This document shows positions 1 to 8,054 of a stretch of 64,000 bases of DNA, in pieces; the first letter of the stretch is position 1; each line of letters opens with the position of its first letter. The notes beneath the pieces were generated by a model, which was not told the DNA's origin, ran no database searches, and saw only the letters and a list, made by a program, of their open reading frames with translations. Origin of the DNA: an uncultured Burkholderiaceae bacterium. Lineage in GTDB: Bacteria > Pseudomonadota > Gammaproteobacteria > Burkholderiales > Burkholderiaceae. The DNA lies in the NCBI GenBank assembly GCA_937871985.1, contig CALMPB010000156.1:1-64000 (forward strand), given 5' to 3'. Made by a program: the position numbers and the translations under genes.

Positions 1-459
1 TTCGCCACCCTATATATGAGGGCGGATCGGGGCAAAAACAATAGAGACAATAGAGGGCCCCCACGCTGCGCCGCTATGCGGCTGGCTGCCCCCCGAGGGG
101 GCGCTTTTTGCCTTGGGGCGGCCCGGCGGCAAAAATGGGGCCCCCACGCTGCGCCGCTATGCGGCTTGCTGCCCCCCAAGGGGGCGCTTTTTGCCTTGGG
201 GCGGCCCGGCGGCAAAAATGGGCCCCCCACGCTGCGCCGCTACGCGGCTTGCTGCCCCCCACTCCACCCGGCCCGGCAGGCTTGCGGGTTACGCCACGGT
301 CAAGCATTTTAGGCTCAGTTGCAGTATTCTAGTGAGTTATCCAGTTAATTCGCGCGCTTGAATACACCAATCAAATCCGCGGCAATCGAATCCGCCGATA
401 GGCGCCACCCGCACCCTCATCACCACAGAAGTCATTGCTCTTTTTCAGGAACAGGCAAC
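1..459. other. Repeat-rich leader region with no recognised gene
   Basis: The first 260 bases are dominated by the tandem GC repeat described separately. The remaining ~200 bases up to the aminotransferase start hold no convincing coding region. Open frames through the repeat translate to Arg/Pro/Ala-rich low-complexity peptides and are not credible. Positions 300-355 are less GC-rich and are the likely place for the aminotransferase promoter, but I cannot point to a clear -35/-10 pair. Confidence 0.5.
58..262. repeat. Tandem array of an 83-bp GC-rich terminator-like repeat
   Basis: Two full units (from 58 and from 141) and a truncated third (from 224) repeat with an exact 83-bp period. Each begins CCCCCACGCTGCGCC, carries a GCCCCC-AA-GGGGGC hairpin followed by GCTTTTTGCC, and ends GGCGGCCCGGCGGCAAAAA. 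The TTTTTGCC and GGCAAAAA blocks can also pair, so one unit can fold into nested hairpins. Copies or fragments of the same element recur at 4048-4127, 28274-28320 and 44691-44724, always at gene ends. It therefore looks like a dispersed intergenic element that doubles as an intrinsic terminator. Confidence 0.85.
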
Positions 460-1680
460 ATGAGCGTTACCCCCCACCCCTACACCTTTTCGCAACGCGC
501 GCAAAAAATCACCAGTTCGGCCATTCGCGAGATTCTGAAAGTCACCGAACGGCCCGAAATCATTTCATTCGCGGGCGGCCTGCCCGCGCCCAAGGGGTTT
601 CCGGTAGACGCCATCAATACCGCCTTCGACAACGTCCTTAATCAAAACGGGCGATCCGCGCTGCAATACGGGCCCACGGAAGGCTATGCGCCCTTGCGCG
701 CCTGGGTGGCGCAAGACCTCGCGCGCGTCGGCGCCAACGATGTCTCGCCCGAAGAAGTGCTTATCGTCTCGGGTTCGCAACAGGCCCTGGACATGCTGGG
801 CAAGCTGTTCATCGATCCGGGCAGCAAGGTTCTGGTCGAGTCGCCCAGCTATCTGGGCGCGCTGCAGTCCTTTTCCTTGTTCGAACCCACCTACCAGGCC
901 GTGCCCACCGACCTGGGCGGCTTGATCCCCGAAGGCCTGACCGACGAACGCGTCCAGGACGCGCGCTTCATCTATGCCCTGCCCAACTTCCAGAACCCCA
1001 CCGGCACCACGCTTAACCTGGAACGCCGCAAGGCGCTGGTGCAGCGCTGCGCGCAAGCCAATGTGCCCATCATCGAAGACGACCCCTACGGCGACCTGCG
1101 CTACGCGGGAGAAGACCTGCCCGGCCTGCTCGGCCTGGGCCGCGCCGCCGGCGCCACCGTCATCCGGCTGGGCACGTTCTCGAAGGTGCTGGCTCCGGGC
1201 CTGCGCCTGGGCTACATTGTGGCGCCGCAGCCCATCATCGCCAAGCTGGTGCAAATAAAACAGGCCACCGACCTGCACACCGCCACGCTGACTCAAATGG
1301 CCGTCTACGAAACCATCAAAAGCGGTTTCCTGAAAACGCACCTGCCCGCCGTGCGCGAACTTTACAAGCAGCAGTGCGGCTATATGCTAAAGGCCATGCA
1401 AGAGTTCTTCCCCGCCGGCGTCACCTGGACGAAGCCTGAAGGCGGCATGTTCCTGTGGGTCACCCTGCCGGCCCACATCGACTCCAACGAGCTGCTGCAG
1501 CGCGCCATCCAGAGCAAGGTGGCCTTCGTCCCCGGCGAGCCTTTTTACGCCGGCGTCACGCCGCAAACCAATACGTTGCGCCTCAGCTTCGTCACCGTGC
1601 CCGAAGAAAAGATCCGTGAAGGCATTGCCACGCTTGGCCGCCTCATCGCCGAAAGCGGAACAGGCCTGAAAGCCGCCTAA
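460..1680 (+). CDS. PLP-dependent class I/II aminotransferase (2-aminoadipate/aromatic type)
   Basis: A 406-residue fold-type I PLP enzyme, cytosolic, transferring amino groups between an amino acid and a 2-oxoacid. The cofactor lysine is K242 in GTFSKVLAPGLRLGY. N179 (PNFQNPTG) and the EDDPYGDL segment at 206-213 are the usual PLP contacts, and the C-terminal arginine sits in NTLRLSF. The spacing and the FSKxLAPGLRLG signature match the LysN/ARO8-like 2-aminoadipate transaminase branch rather than AspC, so the substrate is probably a large or branched amino acid (inference). The frame is open upstream to 358 with a His-rich stretch, but an AGGA ribosome-binding site 8-9 bases before the ATG at 460 supports the shorter start. 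ubiA follows closely on the same strand. Confidence 0.85.
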   Translation: MSVTPHPYTFSQRAQKITSSAIREILKVTERPEIISFAGGLPAPKGFPVDAINTAFDNVLNQNGRSALQYGPTEGYAPLRAWVAQDLARVGANDVSPEEVLIVSGSQQALDMLGKLFIDPGSKVLVESPSYLGALQSFSLFEPTYQAVPTDLGGLIPEGLTDERVQDARFIYALPNFQNPTGTTLNLERRKALVQRCAQANVPIIEDDPYGDLRYAGEDLPGLLGLGRAAGATVIRLGTFSKVLAPGLRLGYIVAPQPIIAKLVQIKQATDLHTATLTQMAVYETIKSGFLKTHLPAVRELYKQQCGYMLKAMQEFFPAGVTWTKPEGGMFLWVTLPAHIDSNELLQRAIQSKVAFVPGEPFYAGVTPQTNTLRLSFVTVPEEKIREGIATLGRLIAESGTGLKAA

Positions 1681-1716
1681 AATAGCGGCTTGGCCACACC
1701 GCAAGCGAGGACAGCC

Positions 1717-2736
1717 GTGACTACGCCATTGCCGCCCGGCAATCCCCACCCCGCCTCCGGCGAACCCGGCCCGAAGAATGCCCCGGATAGCTCCGGGCAG
1801 CCGGACACCCCCGATTACGCCCATCGCGCCAACAGCGCCGATCTTTCGGACATGCGGCCCGACGACTGGGTCGAGCACTGGCTGCCGCGGTCATGGGGAC
1901 CCTACGCCAGGCTGTGCCGGCTGGACCGCCCGGTGGGAACCTGGCTTACGCTATTGCCCTGCCTGGCCGCGCTGGTGCAGGCCGCCGACGGCTGGCCCAC
2001 GCTGTTCCGACTGATTATTTTTTCGGTGGGCGCTTTGCTGATGCGCGGCATAGGCTGCACGCTCAACGATATCTTCGACCGCGACATCGACAGCAAGGTG
2101 GAACGCACGCGCTTTCGCCCGCTTACCAGCGGCCAGCTCACCCTGAAGAACGCCCTGTATTTCCTGCTGGGCCAGTTCATCGTGTGCGGCCTGCTGCTGT
2201 TCGCCATCAACGAGTACAGCCGCTGGCTGGCCGTGCTGCTGGTGCCCATCGTCGTCATCTACCCGCTATGCAAACGCTTTACCTATTGGCCGCAAGTGGT
2301 GCTTGGCATCGGCTTCAACTGGGGCATGCTGATGGCCTGGTCCGACACGCAGAACACCGTCCCGCTGGCCGCTGTGGCCATGTGGGTGGGCGCCGTGCTA
2401 TGGCAAGTGGGGTACGACTCCATTTACGCCTACGTCGACGTGCACGACGACTTGCGCCTAGGCGTACGCTCCACGGCCATGCGCTTCGCCCAGAACGGCA
2501 AGGCCTGGATCAGCGGCTTTTATGCGGCCACCATAGTCCTCTGGGTCTATGGCGGCGCGGCCATCGGCATGGGCTGGGCCTATTTTTTGGTGATCGCCAT
2601 CATTGCCGGCCATTTCATCTGGCAAATGAGCGTGTTCAGCCTTGAACGGCCGGATCGCAATTTCATGCTGTTCCGCGCCAATATGCAGGTCGGCGTCCTG
2701 CTTATTGTTGCGGCACTGGCAGGCAGCCTGATTTAA
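1717..2736 (+). CDS. ubiA: 4-hydroxybenzoate polyprenyltransferase UbiA
   Basis: Integral membrane prenyltransferase that attaches the polyprenyl tail to 4-hydroxybenzoate in ubiquinone synthesis. Both Asp-rich motifs for Mg-diphosphate binding are present: NDIFDRDID starting at residue 117 and DVHDDLRLG at 241-249, separated by hydrophobic helices. The protein of 339 residues has a hydrophilic Pro/Asp-rich N-terminal extension of about 60 residues before the first helix (around SWGPYARLCRLDRPVGTWL); most UbiA proteins are near 290 residues. The GTG start is chosen because a GAGG ribosome-binding site lies 6 bases upstream; a TTG nine codons earlier is the alternative. It lies 36 bases after the aminotransferase stop, so the two may be cotranscribed. 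Confidence 0.92.
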   Translation: MTTPLPPGNPHPASGEPGPKNAPDSSGQPDTPDYAHRANSADLSDMRPDDWVEHWLPRSWGPYARLCRLDRPVGTWLTLLPCLAALVQAADGWPTLFRLIIFSVGALLMRGIGCTLNDIFDRDIDSKVERTRFRPLTSGQLTLKNALYFLLGQFIVCGLLLFAINEYSRWLAVLLVPIVVIYPLCKRFTYWPQVVLGIGFNWGMLMAWSDTQNTVPLAAVAMWVGAVLWQVGYDSIYAYVDVHDDLRLGVRSTAMRFAQNGKAWISGFYAATIVLWVYGGAAIGMGWAYFLVIAIIAGHFIWQMSVFSLERPDRNFMLFRANMQVGVLLIVAALAGSLI

Positions 2737-2774
2737 TATCTGCTCACAAACAATCAGGCACCAAGGTCAACCAC

Positions 2775-4043
2775 ATGCCCAGCTTCATCGAGGTCGTCGC
2801 CACCGCGCTTTTCGTCGTCGCCATCATCCACACCTTTTCCGTGCCGGTCTTTGCCCGCCTGGCCAATCGCAATGGCCCTCACGCGGGCTTGTGGCACATG
2901 CTGGCCGAGGTGGAAGTCGTGTTCGGCGTTTGGGCCTTTGTTCTGATTATCGTCATAGCGCTGCTTGCGGGCACGGACAAAGCGGTCGGCTACCTGGACA
3001 GCCGCAACTTCACGGAGCCCGCCTTTGTCTTTGCCATCATGGTGGTGTCGGCCAGCCGGCCCATCATCGAGCTGGTGAACGCCATCGTACGCGTGCTGGC
3101 CCGCATCACCCCCATGCGCGAGGAACTGGCCACGTTCTTCATCACGCTTTCCATCGTCCCCCTGGCGGGCTCCTTCATCACCGAACCGGCCGCCATGACC
3201 CTGGCGGCCCTGATGCTGCGCGACGCCTACTTCCGCCGGCCGGGTCAGGCCGGCTTCAAGTACATGACGCTGGGCGTGCTGTTCGTCAACATTTCCATTG
3301 GCGGCGTGCTTACGGCCTACGCCGCCCCGCCGGTGCTCATGGTGGCGCACACCTTTGGCTGGGATACGGCCTTCATGGCCACCCACTTCGGCTGGCGTGC
3401 AGTGGCGGCGGTATTCATCAATGCCGGCGTGCTTACGCTGGTGTGCCGCAAACATTTGCTGAGCGGACGAATAGGCGGCGAACCCGACACTCGCTCGCCG
3501 GTTCCCCCAGCCGTCATCCTCATCCACCTGGCCTGCCTGGTGGGCATCGTGCTGGGCGCGCACCATCCGGCGGTATTCCTGGCCATCCTGCTGATGTTCA
3601 TCGGCTACGCCCATGCCTATGCACGCCACCAGAACCCTCTGCTGATCCGGGAAGGGCTGATGGTGGGCTTTTTCCTGGCAGGGCTGGTGGTGCTGGGCGG
3701 CATGCAGAAGTGGTGGCTGCAGGATCTGCTTGGCGGGCTCGAGCCGATTGTGCTGTATTGGGGCGCAACGGCGCTTACCGCGGTGACCGACAACGCGGCC
3801 CTCACGTACCTGGGGTCGCTGGTGGAAGGCACCAGCGACTTGTGGCGCTATATGCTGGTGGCCGGCGCCGTTACCGGCGGTGGCCTTACCGTGATTGCCA
3901 ACGCGCCCAATCCAGCCGGGTTCTCGATTTTGAAGAACTTTTTCCCGGACGGCGCGATTTCGCCGCTGAAGCTGCTGCTGTCGGCGCTACTGCCGACAGC
4001 CGTCGCGGCCTTCATGTTCTTGCTGCCGCATAGCTTCAGTTAG
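2775..4043 (+). CDS. Putative Na+/H+ antiporter family membrane protein
   Basis: A 422-residue polytopic membrane protein with about 11-12 hydrophobic segments and polar positions inside them (for example SRPIIELVNAIVR, FITEPAAMTLAALMLRDAY, TAVTDNAALTYLGSL). It resembles the proteobacterial family annotated as putative Na+/H+ antiporter (PF07399-like, related to the ion-transporter superfamily). The ATG is preceded by AAGG eight bases upstream. It starts 38 bases after ubiA on the same strand and ends right at an inverted copy of the dispersed repeat, which probably terminates the transcript. Function is assigned from family resemblance only; the transported ion is not evident from the sequence. 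Confidence 0.7.
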   Translation: MPSFIEVVATALFVVAIIHTFSVPVFARLANRNGPHAGLWHMLAEVEVVFGVWAFVLIIVIALLAGTDKAVGYLDSRNFTEPAFVFAIMVVSASRPIIELVNAIVRVLARITPMREELATFFITLSIVPLAGSFITEPAAMTLAALMLRDAYFRRPGQAGFKYMTLGVLFVNISIGGVLTAYAAPPVLMVAHTFGWDTAFMATHFGWRAVAAVFINAGVLTLVCRKHLLSGRIGGEPDTRSPVPPAVILIHLACLVGIVLGAHHPAVFLAILLMFIGYAHAYARHQNPLLIREGLMVGFFLAGLVVLGGMQKWWLQDLLGGLEPIVLYWGATALTAVTDNAALTYLGSLVEGTSDLWRYMLVAGAVTGGGLTVIANAPNPAGFSILKNFFPDGAISPLKLLLSALLPTAVAAFMFLLPHSFS

Positions 4044-4047
4044 CCGG

Positions 4048-4127
4048 TTTTTTGCCGCCGGGCCGCCCCCAAGGCAAAAAGCGCCCCCTTGGGGGCAGCA
4101 AGCCGCGTCAGCGGCGCAGCGTGGGGG
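4048..4127. repeat. Inverted copy of the dispersed GC-rich repeat, probable terminator
   Basis: Reverse complement of the 83-bp unit seen at 58-262: it starts TTTTTTGCCGCCGGGCC, contains GCCCCCTTGGGGGC and ends GCGCAGCGTGGGGG. It begins only a few bases after the antiporter stop codon and ends just before the stop of the small minus-strand gene. It therefore sits between convergent genes, where its hairpins and T/A tracts could terminate from both sides. Confidence 0.8.
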
Positions 4128-4131
4128 TACT

Positions 4132-4236
4132 CTACTCCTTGCGGCGGATCAGCCTGCGCAGCCAGAACAGCAAGGTAAGGGAACAGGCCAGCCCCAATAC
4201 CAGCAACAGCCCAACGATAATTTCACCGGTAGTCAT
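4132..4236 (-). CDS. Small single-span membrane protein, 34 residues
   Basis: The peptide begins MTTGEIIVGLLLVLG, continues through LACSLTLLFWLRRLIRRKE and stops. It is one hydrophobic helix of about 20 residues with a strongly basic tail, so topology is N-out/C-in by the positive-inside rule. The start is well supported: GGAGGAG lies a few bases upstream on the minus strand, one of the best ribosome-binding sites in the window. Length and layout are those of small bacterial membrane peptides; I do not recognise a named family. It lies between the antiporter end and the end of the TRAP operon. That it is expressed is inference. Confidence 0.6.
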   Translation of the reverse strand: MTTGEIIVGLLLVLGLACSLTLLFWLRRLIRRKE

Positions 4237-4286
4237 GCGCTCCTCCGTTTGCCGGGAAAAAGCGGCATCATAAACGACAAAGACAA

Positions 4287-4325
4287 CAAAGCCCGGCTAT
4301 AGCGTAAAACGCCTGCCGGGCTTTG
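4287..4325 (-). terminator. Hairpin terminator at the end of the TRAP operon
   Basis: Perfect 11-bp arms CAAAGCCCGGC and GCCGGGCTTTG enclose a 17-base loop. It lies 25 bases beyond the stop of the TRAP receptor gene. On the minus strand the stem is followed by TTGTCTTTG, a modest U-rich tail. Confidence 0.65.
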
Positions 4326-4350
4326 TACAGCAAGAAAAATGGCTGGCTGG

Positions 4351-5325
4351 CTACTTGCCTTCGCCGCCGAACAGCTTTCTTAGCTGGGCCGCATATTTGG
4401 GGCTGGTCTGGTCGATGACCTTCCAGGCGCTAGCGTCGGCCTTGGCTTCAAAAGCCTTGGCCTGCTCGGGCGGCAGGTCGATGATCTGGATGCCGCCTGC
4501 GATGAGTTTTTTCTTTTCCTCGGCGGCCAGCTCCTGGTCGTGGGCGAAGTTGGCTTCGACCTCGGCCACCTGCTTTTGCAGGAAAGCGCGTTGCTGGTCG
4601 TCGAGCTTCTTCCATTTGTCCTGGTTCATGAACAGGCTGACTTCGACGTTATAGAAACCGGGATCGATGCGGTACTTGGTTTTTTCCTGCCAGCCCAGGT
4701 CGAAAATACCCACGCTGGGCCAGCCGTAGCCGTCGACCACGCCGCGTTCGAGCGCGGTATAGACCTCGCCGGGCGGAACCTGCAGCGGCAAGGCGCCCAA
4801 CGCCTGGAAGAACCCGCGATACACCGGAACGCTGCGCAGCTTCATGCCGCTGAACGAATCGTCGACCGGCTTTTTGTTGGTGTAGATGTGGTACTTGAGG
4901 CCTTCGGTTTCGCGGCCCAGCCACACCATATTGGCTTTTTCGCGATGGATTTTATCCATGAGCTCGTAGCCGCCGTTTTTACGCAGCTCGGCCATGGGCA
5001 CCGAGGTAAAGCTCAGCGCCAGCGCCTCGGGCACCAGGTTGGCATGGAATACGCCAGTGGTGCTGGCCAGGTCCACCACCCCCGAACGCACGGCATTGCC
5101 AATTTCAAACGGAGGCATGGTTTCGGGGCCGCCCAGCAGGTTGATTTGCACGATGCCCTTGCCTTCCGCATTGACCTTCTTGACGAACGCCTCGAAGGTG
5201 CGATCGAAGAACGAATCTTTGGAAAAGGCGCTGACGGCCTTGAGCGTGACTTCGGCGCTTTGCGCGGCAAAGCTCGCAAAACCCAGCGCGATGGCAATCC
5301 CCGCCAGGGTGAACGTTTTTTTCAT
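4351..5325 (-). CDS. TRAP transporter solute receptor, DctP family
   Basis: Periplasmic binding protein of a tripartite ATP-independent transporter, 324 residues. A signal peptide covers residues 1-23 (MKKTFTLAGIAIALGF, cleavage near QSA-EV). The body has the DctP layout, including the MKLRSVPVYRGFFQALGA segment whose arginine binds the ligand carboxylate in the family, and the VYTALERGVVDGYGWP stretch. An AAGGAG ribosome-binding site precedes the ATG. It is the last gene of a dctQ-dctM-dctP-type operon, 13 bases after the large permease. The ligand is probably an organic acid but cannot be named from sequence. Confidence 0.9.
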   Translation of the reverse strand: MKKTFTLAGIAIALGFASFAAQSAEVTLKAVSAFSKDSFFDRTFEAFVKKVNAEGKGIVQINLLGGPETMPPFEIGNAVRSGVVDLASTTGVFHANLVPEALALSFTSVPMAELRKNGGYELMDKIHREKANMVWLGRETEGLKYHIYTNKKPVDDSFSGMKLRSVPVYRGFFQALGALPLQVPPGEVYTALERGVVDGYGWPSVGIFDLGWQEKTKYRIDPGFYNVEVSLFMNQDKWKKLDDQQRAFLQKQVAEVEANFAHDQELAAEEKKKLIAGGIQIIDLPPEQAKAFEAKADASAWKVIDQTSPKYAAQLRKLFGGEGK

Positions 5326-5338
5326 GGTTGTTATCTCC

Positions 5339-6661
5339 TTATGGTGTAACCATTAACTGTGGCAGCCCCGTAGCCAGCCACGGCAAGAACAGAAGCGCCC
5401 CCAATACCAGCACTTCAAGAACGATGAACGGCATGACCGAACCGTAGATTTGCGTAAGCCGGATATGGCTTGGCGCAACGCTTTGCATGACCATGCAAAG
5501 CAAGCCGAAAGGCGGCGTGAGCAGGCCGATTTCCATGGCCAGCAACAGCATGACGCCCAGCCAGATGGGGTCGATGCCGGCGCTATTGGCCAAAGGCATG
5601 AAGAACGGCAGGGTGATCATCATCATGCTGACCTGGTCGATGATGCAGCCCAGGAACAGCAGAATGACCAACATTCCTACAACCAGGTAAAGCGGCGAAA
5701 GATGATATTGGCCGATCAATTGCAGCAGACCCGTGGTCGCGCCCGAAAAGCTCAGCAACTGCGAGAACGTGGTCGAAGCCACCAGCACGAACAGAATAAT
5801 GACCGAGATGCGGGCAGTTTCCATGAGCGCCTTGTACAACGCCTGCCACGAGCACGCACGGTAGCAGATCATGGCAACAACCGAGGCCAAGGCGCCGATG
5901 GCGGCCGATTCGGTTGGCGAAGCCCAGCCCACCAGCATGCTGCCCACCACCGCCACGAAAATTCCGAACAACGGCAACACATCGCGCACGAAAGGCTTCC
6001 AGCGCTCCCATCCGTATTTGCGCTGCCCAGGGTCGTAGACCGGGGCAAGGCCGGGTTCCATCGTGCAGCGGATCATGACGTAGGCCACGAACAGCACCGC
6101 CAGCACCAGGCCGGGCACGATGCCGCCGATCAGCAATTGCGAGATGGAAATGCCGGCCAGGCTGCCCAGCATGACGGCCAGGGCGGACGGCGGAATCAAC
6201 ATGGCAATGCCGCCCACCGCCATGATGGGGCCCATGGCGATTTTGGGCTGATAGCCGCGCTTGAGCATCTCGGGCAGCAAGGTGCCGCCCATCATGGCCG
6301 TATTGGCGATGGTCGAGCCGGACAAGGTGGCGAAAATGGTGCCGCCCACCACCGACACGATGGAAAGCCGGCCGGGCAGCTTGGCGATGAGCTGCTCGAT
6401 GGCCGCGATGGCGCGAAATGCCAGGCCGCTATGAAACAAAAGCTCGCCCATGAGAATGAACAGCGGGATGGGGGTCAGCGAAAAGCTATTGACCGACATG
6501 ATCGAGTTGCGCACCAACTGGCCCAACCCGGCTTCGCCGCCCATGAAGACCCATGCGCCCAGCAGGTTGACCCCCAAGAATGCAAATGCCACCGGCATGC
6601 CGATAAGCATAAGCACGAACAACACGCCCAATAACAGGCTCAATGCCAATTGCCATTCCAT
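5339..6661 (-). CDS. TRAP transporter large permease, DctM family
   Basis: A 440-residue, 12-13-helix membrane subunit that carries the Na+-coupled translocation pathway. Typical DctM segments are visible: NSFSLTPIPLFILMGELLFHSG early, ATLSGSTIANTAMMGGTLLPEM in the middle and GLLTPPFGL near the end. The ATG chosen (MEWQLALSLL) overlaps the small-permease stop by one base (TAATG), which fixes the start; the frame stays open upstream only as an artefact. Receptor and small permease flank it, so the set of three is complete. Confidence 0.92.
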   Translation of the reverse strand: MEWQLALSLLLGVLFVLMLIGMPVAFAFLGVNLLGAWVFMGGEAGLGQLVRNSIMSVNSFSLTPIPLFILMGELLFHSGLAFRAIAAIEQLIAKLPGRLSIVSVVGGTIFATLSGSTIANTAMMGGTLLPEMLKRGYQPKIAMGPIMAVGGIAMLIPPSALAVMLGSLAGISISQLLIGGIVPGLVLAVLFVAYVMIRCTMEPGLAPVYDPGQRKYGWERWKPFVRDVLPLFGIFVAVVGSMLVGWASPTESAAIGALASVVAMICYRACSWQALYKALMETARISVIILFVLVASTTFSQLLSFSGATTGLLQLIGQYHLSPLYLVVGMLVILLFLGCIIDQVSMMMITLPFFMPLANSAGIDPIWLGVMLLLAMEIGLLTPPFGLLCMVMQSVAPSHIRLTQIYGSVMPFIVLEVLVLGALLFLPWLATGLPQLMVTP

Positions 6662-7197
6662 TACGCCACCTCTACGTGTTCGGACTTGAATGCCACCGCA
6701 AGCCGGCGCACGAATTCCACGGTCAACAGAATGAACGAAATGGTCATGGGAAGAGCCAGCCACCATTCGGGGAAGATAAGAACCTTGAACACCATGCCGC
6801 CCTGCTGCATGGTGTCGAACAAGCTATAGACGCTTTGCACGGCCAGAATGGCGCACACAATCAGGCAGATGAATTCGCCGACGACATCGAACCACCATTT
6901 TCTTTTGCCGGTAAGGCCGCGCACCAGGATGTCGACGCGAATGTGGTCGTTGGCGTAAACCAGCCATGGCGACGCCAGGAACGCCGAGATCATGAGCATG
7001 TATTCAGTGACTTCCACCGACCAGGTAATGGTTGTAATGCCCAGGTTGCGCAGCAGCACGTCGGCGCAAACCAGCAACGCCATGGCCCCGAACAGTACCG
7101 CCGCAATCAATCCCGTTCCTATCATCAGCCCACGATAGGCGCGCATGCCCGCGCCTAATGCAGCCTGAGCTGTCTGCTGGTTGCCAGCCTCTTCCAT
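6661..7197 (-). CDS. TRAP transporter small permease, DctQ family
   Basis: A 178-residue membrane protein with four hydrophobic segments and the family's WSVEVTEYMLMISAFLASPW segment. It partners the large permease and is the first gene of the operon. The N-terminal ~20 residues are hydrophilic, as usual for DctQ. It is transcribed divergently from the 2OG oxygenase, with a 158-base AT-rich gap holding a clear inverted repeat. Confidence 0.88.
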   Translation of the reverse strand: MEEAGNQQTAQAALGAGMRAYRGLMIGTGLIAAVLFGAMALLVCADVLLRNLGITTITWSVEVTEYMLMISAFLASPWLVYANDHIRVDILVRGLTGKRKWWFDVVGEFICLIVCAILAVQSVYSLFDTMQQGGMVFKVLIFPEWWLALPMTISFILLTVEFVRRLAVAFKSEHVEVA

Positions 7198-7277
7198 AAA
7201 ACCTTCCCGCTTGATTATTTATTTGAATGACAGCCGCGCCCGTCCTGTGCTCCGGGGCAACATGAAAAATCATTTTA

Positions 7278-7298
7278 TTCTTAAACTATTTTTAAGAA
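7278..7298. promoter_or_regulatory. Inverted repeat between divergent TRAP and oxygenase genes
   Basis: TTCTTAAA and TTTAAGAA form perfect 8-bp arms around CTATT. The site lies 81 bases before the small-permease start and 58 before the oxygenase start, in the only AT-rich patch locally. Its symmetry suggests a dimeric repressor/activator site. A cognate regulator is not encoded next to it. Confidence 0.4.
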
Positions 7299-7355
7299 AC
7301 TAGGGATATTGCTAGATTTTTATGCCAAAATTTCGACTTTAGGCGGTATAAACGC

Positions 7356-7988
7356 ATGAGCTCCCACGATGCGCTGTTCCACTCGCTTGAAGAGCAAGGC
7401 TGGGCCGTCAGCGACACCCTTGTCTCCGCAAGCTGGCGCGCAGCCTTGCTGAAGCAGGGCCAGGAGCTTTGGCACGAAGGCCATTTCCATGAGGCTGGCA
7501 TAGGGCGCGAACAAAACCACCAGCAACGGCCCGATATACGCGGAGACTCGATCTGCTGGGTCGAGCCCGGTTCCCTGCCTGCCGGGCAACCATTTTTTGC
7601 ATGGATGCGGGAATTGCGCCAGGAGCTGAACGCCAGGTATTACCTGGGCCTGCGCAGCCAGGAATTTCATTTCGCGCGCTACGAAGCGGGGCGCGGCTAT
7701 AAAAAACACATCGACCAGCACCGCAATACCGGGCACCGGAAGATTTCCGTCGCTCTGTACCTGAACCCGCACTGGAAGCCGCTGGACGGCGGCGAGCTTT
7801 GCTTGTACCACCCGGACGACGACCACCGCGAAACGCAGCGCATACTGCCCATGCCGGGGCGATTGGTGATTTTTCGCAGCGACCTGATTCCGCATGAGGT
7901 TCTGCCATGCCGGCAGGCCCGTTGGAGCCTGACCGGCTGGCTGCGCTCGGACGAGCCGCCACTGAAATCCCTGGGCGCGGATTCCTAG
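7356..7988 (+). CDS. 2-oxoglutarate/Fe(II)-dependent oxygenase (prolyl-4-hydroxylase-like)
   Basis: A 210-residue cytosolic double-stranded beta-helix oxygenase. The iron triad is visible as H118 and D120 (YKKHIDQH) and H180 (SDLIPHEVLP); R189 (ARWSLTGWLR) is the likely 2-oxoglutarate anchor. Spacing matches the P4Hc-like family that hydroxylates protein side chains or small molecules. The metal and cosubstrate residues are all kept, so it should be active. The physiological substrate is unknown. It stands alone, divergent from the TRAP operon and convergent with livF. Confidence 0.85.
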   Translation: MSSHDALFHSLEEQGWAVSDTLVSASWRAALLKQGQELWHEGHFHEAGIGREQNHQQRPDIRGDSICWVEPGSLPAGQPFFAWMRELRQELNARYYLGLRSQEFHFARYEAGRGYKKHIDQHRNTGHRKISVALYLNPHWKPLDGGELCLYHPDDDHRETQRILPMPGRLVIFRSDLIPHEVLPCRQARWSLTGWLRSDEPPLKSLGADS

Positions 7989-8054
7989 CGCACGGTTGGC
8001 CACATGGCTAATTCAAGCGCCGCAGTCAGATGCGCGAATCAGCCGAACAGCGCG

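Noticed and set aside
16..361. Small open frames through the tandem repeat
   Set aside because: Repetitive Arg/Pro/Ala-rich translations produced by the 83-bp repeat, no ribosome-binding sites.
358..459. His-rich N-terminal extension of the aminotransferase (HPHPHHHRSH)
   Set aside because: The downstream ATG at 460 has a good ribosome-binding site and matches the family start; the extension is probably untranslated leader.
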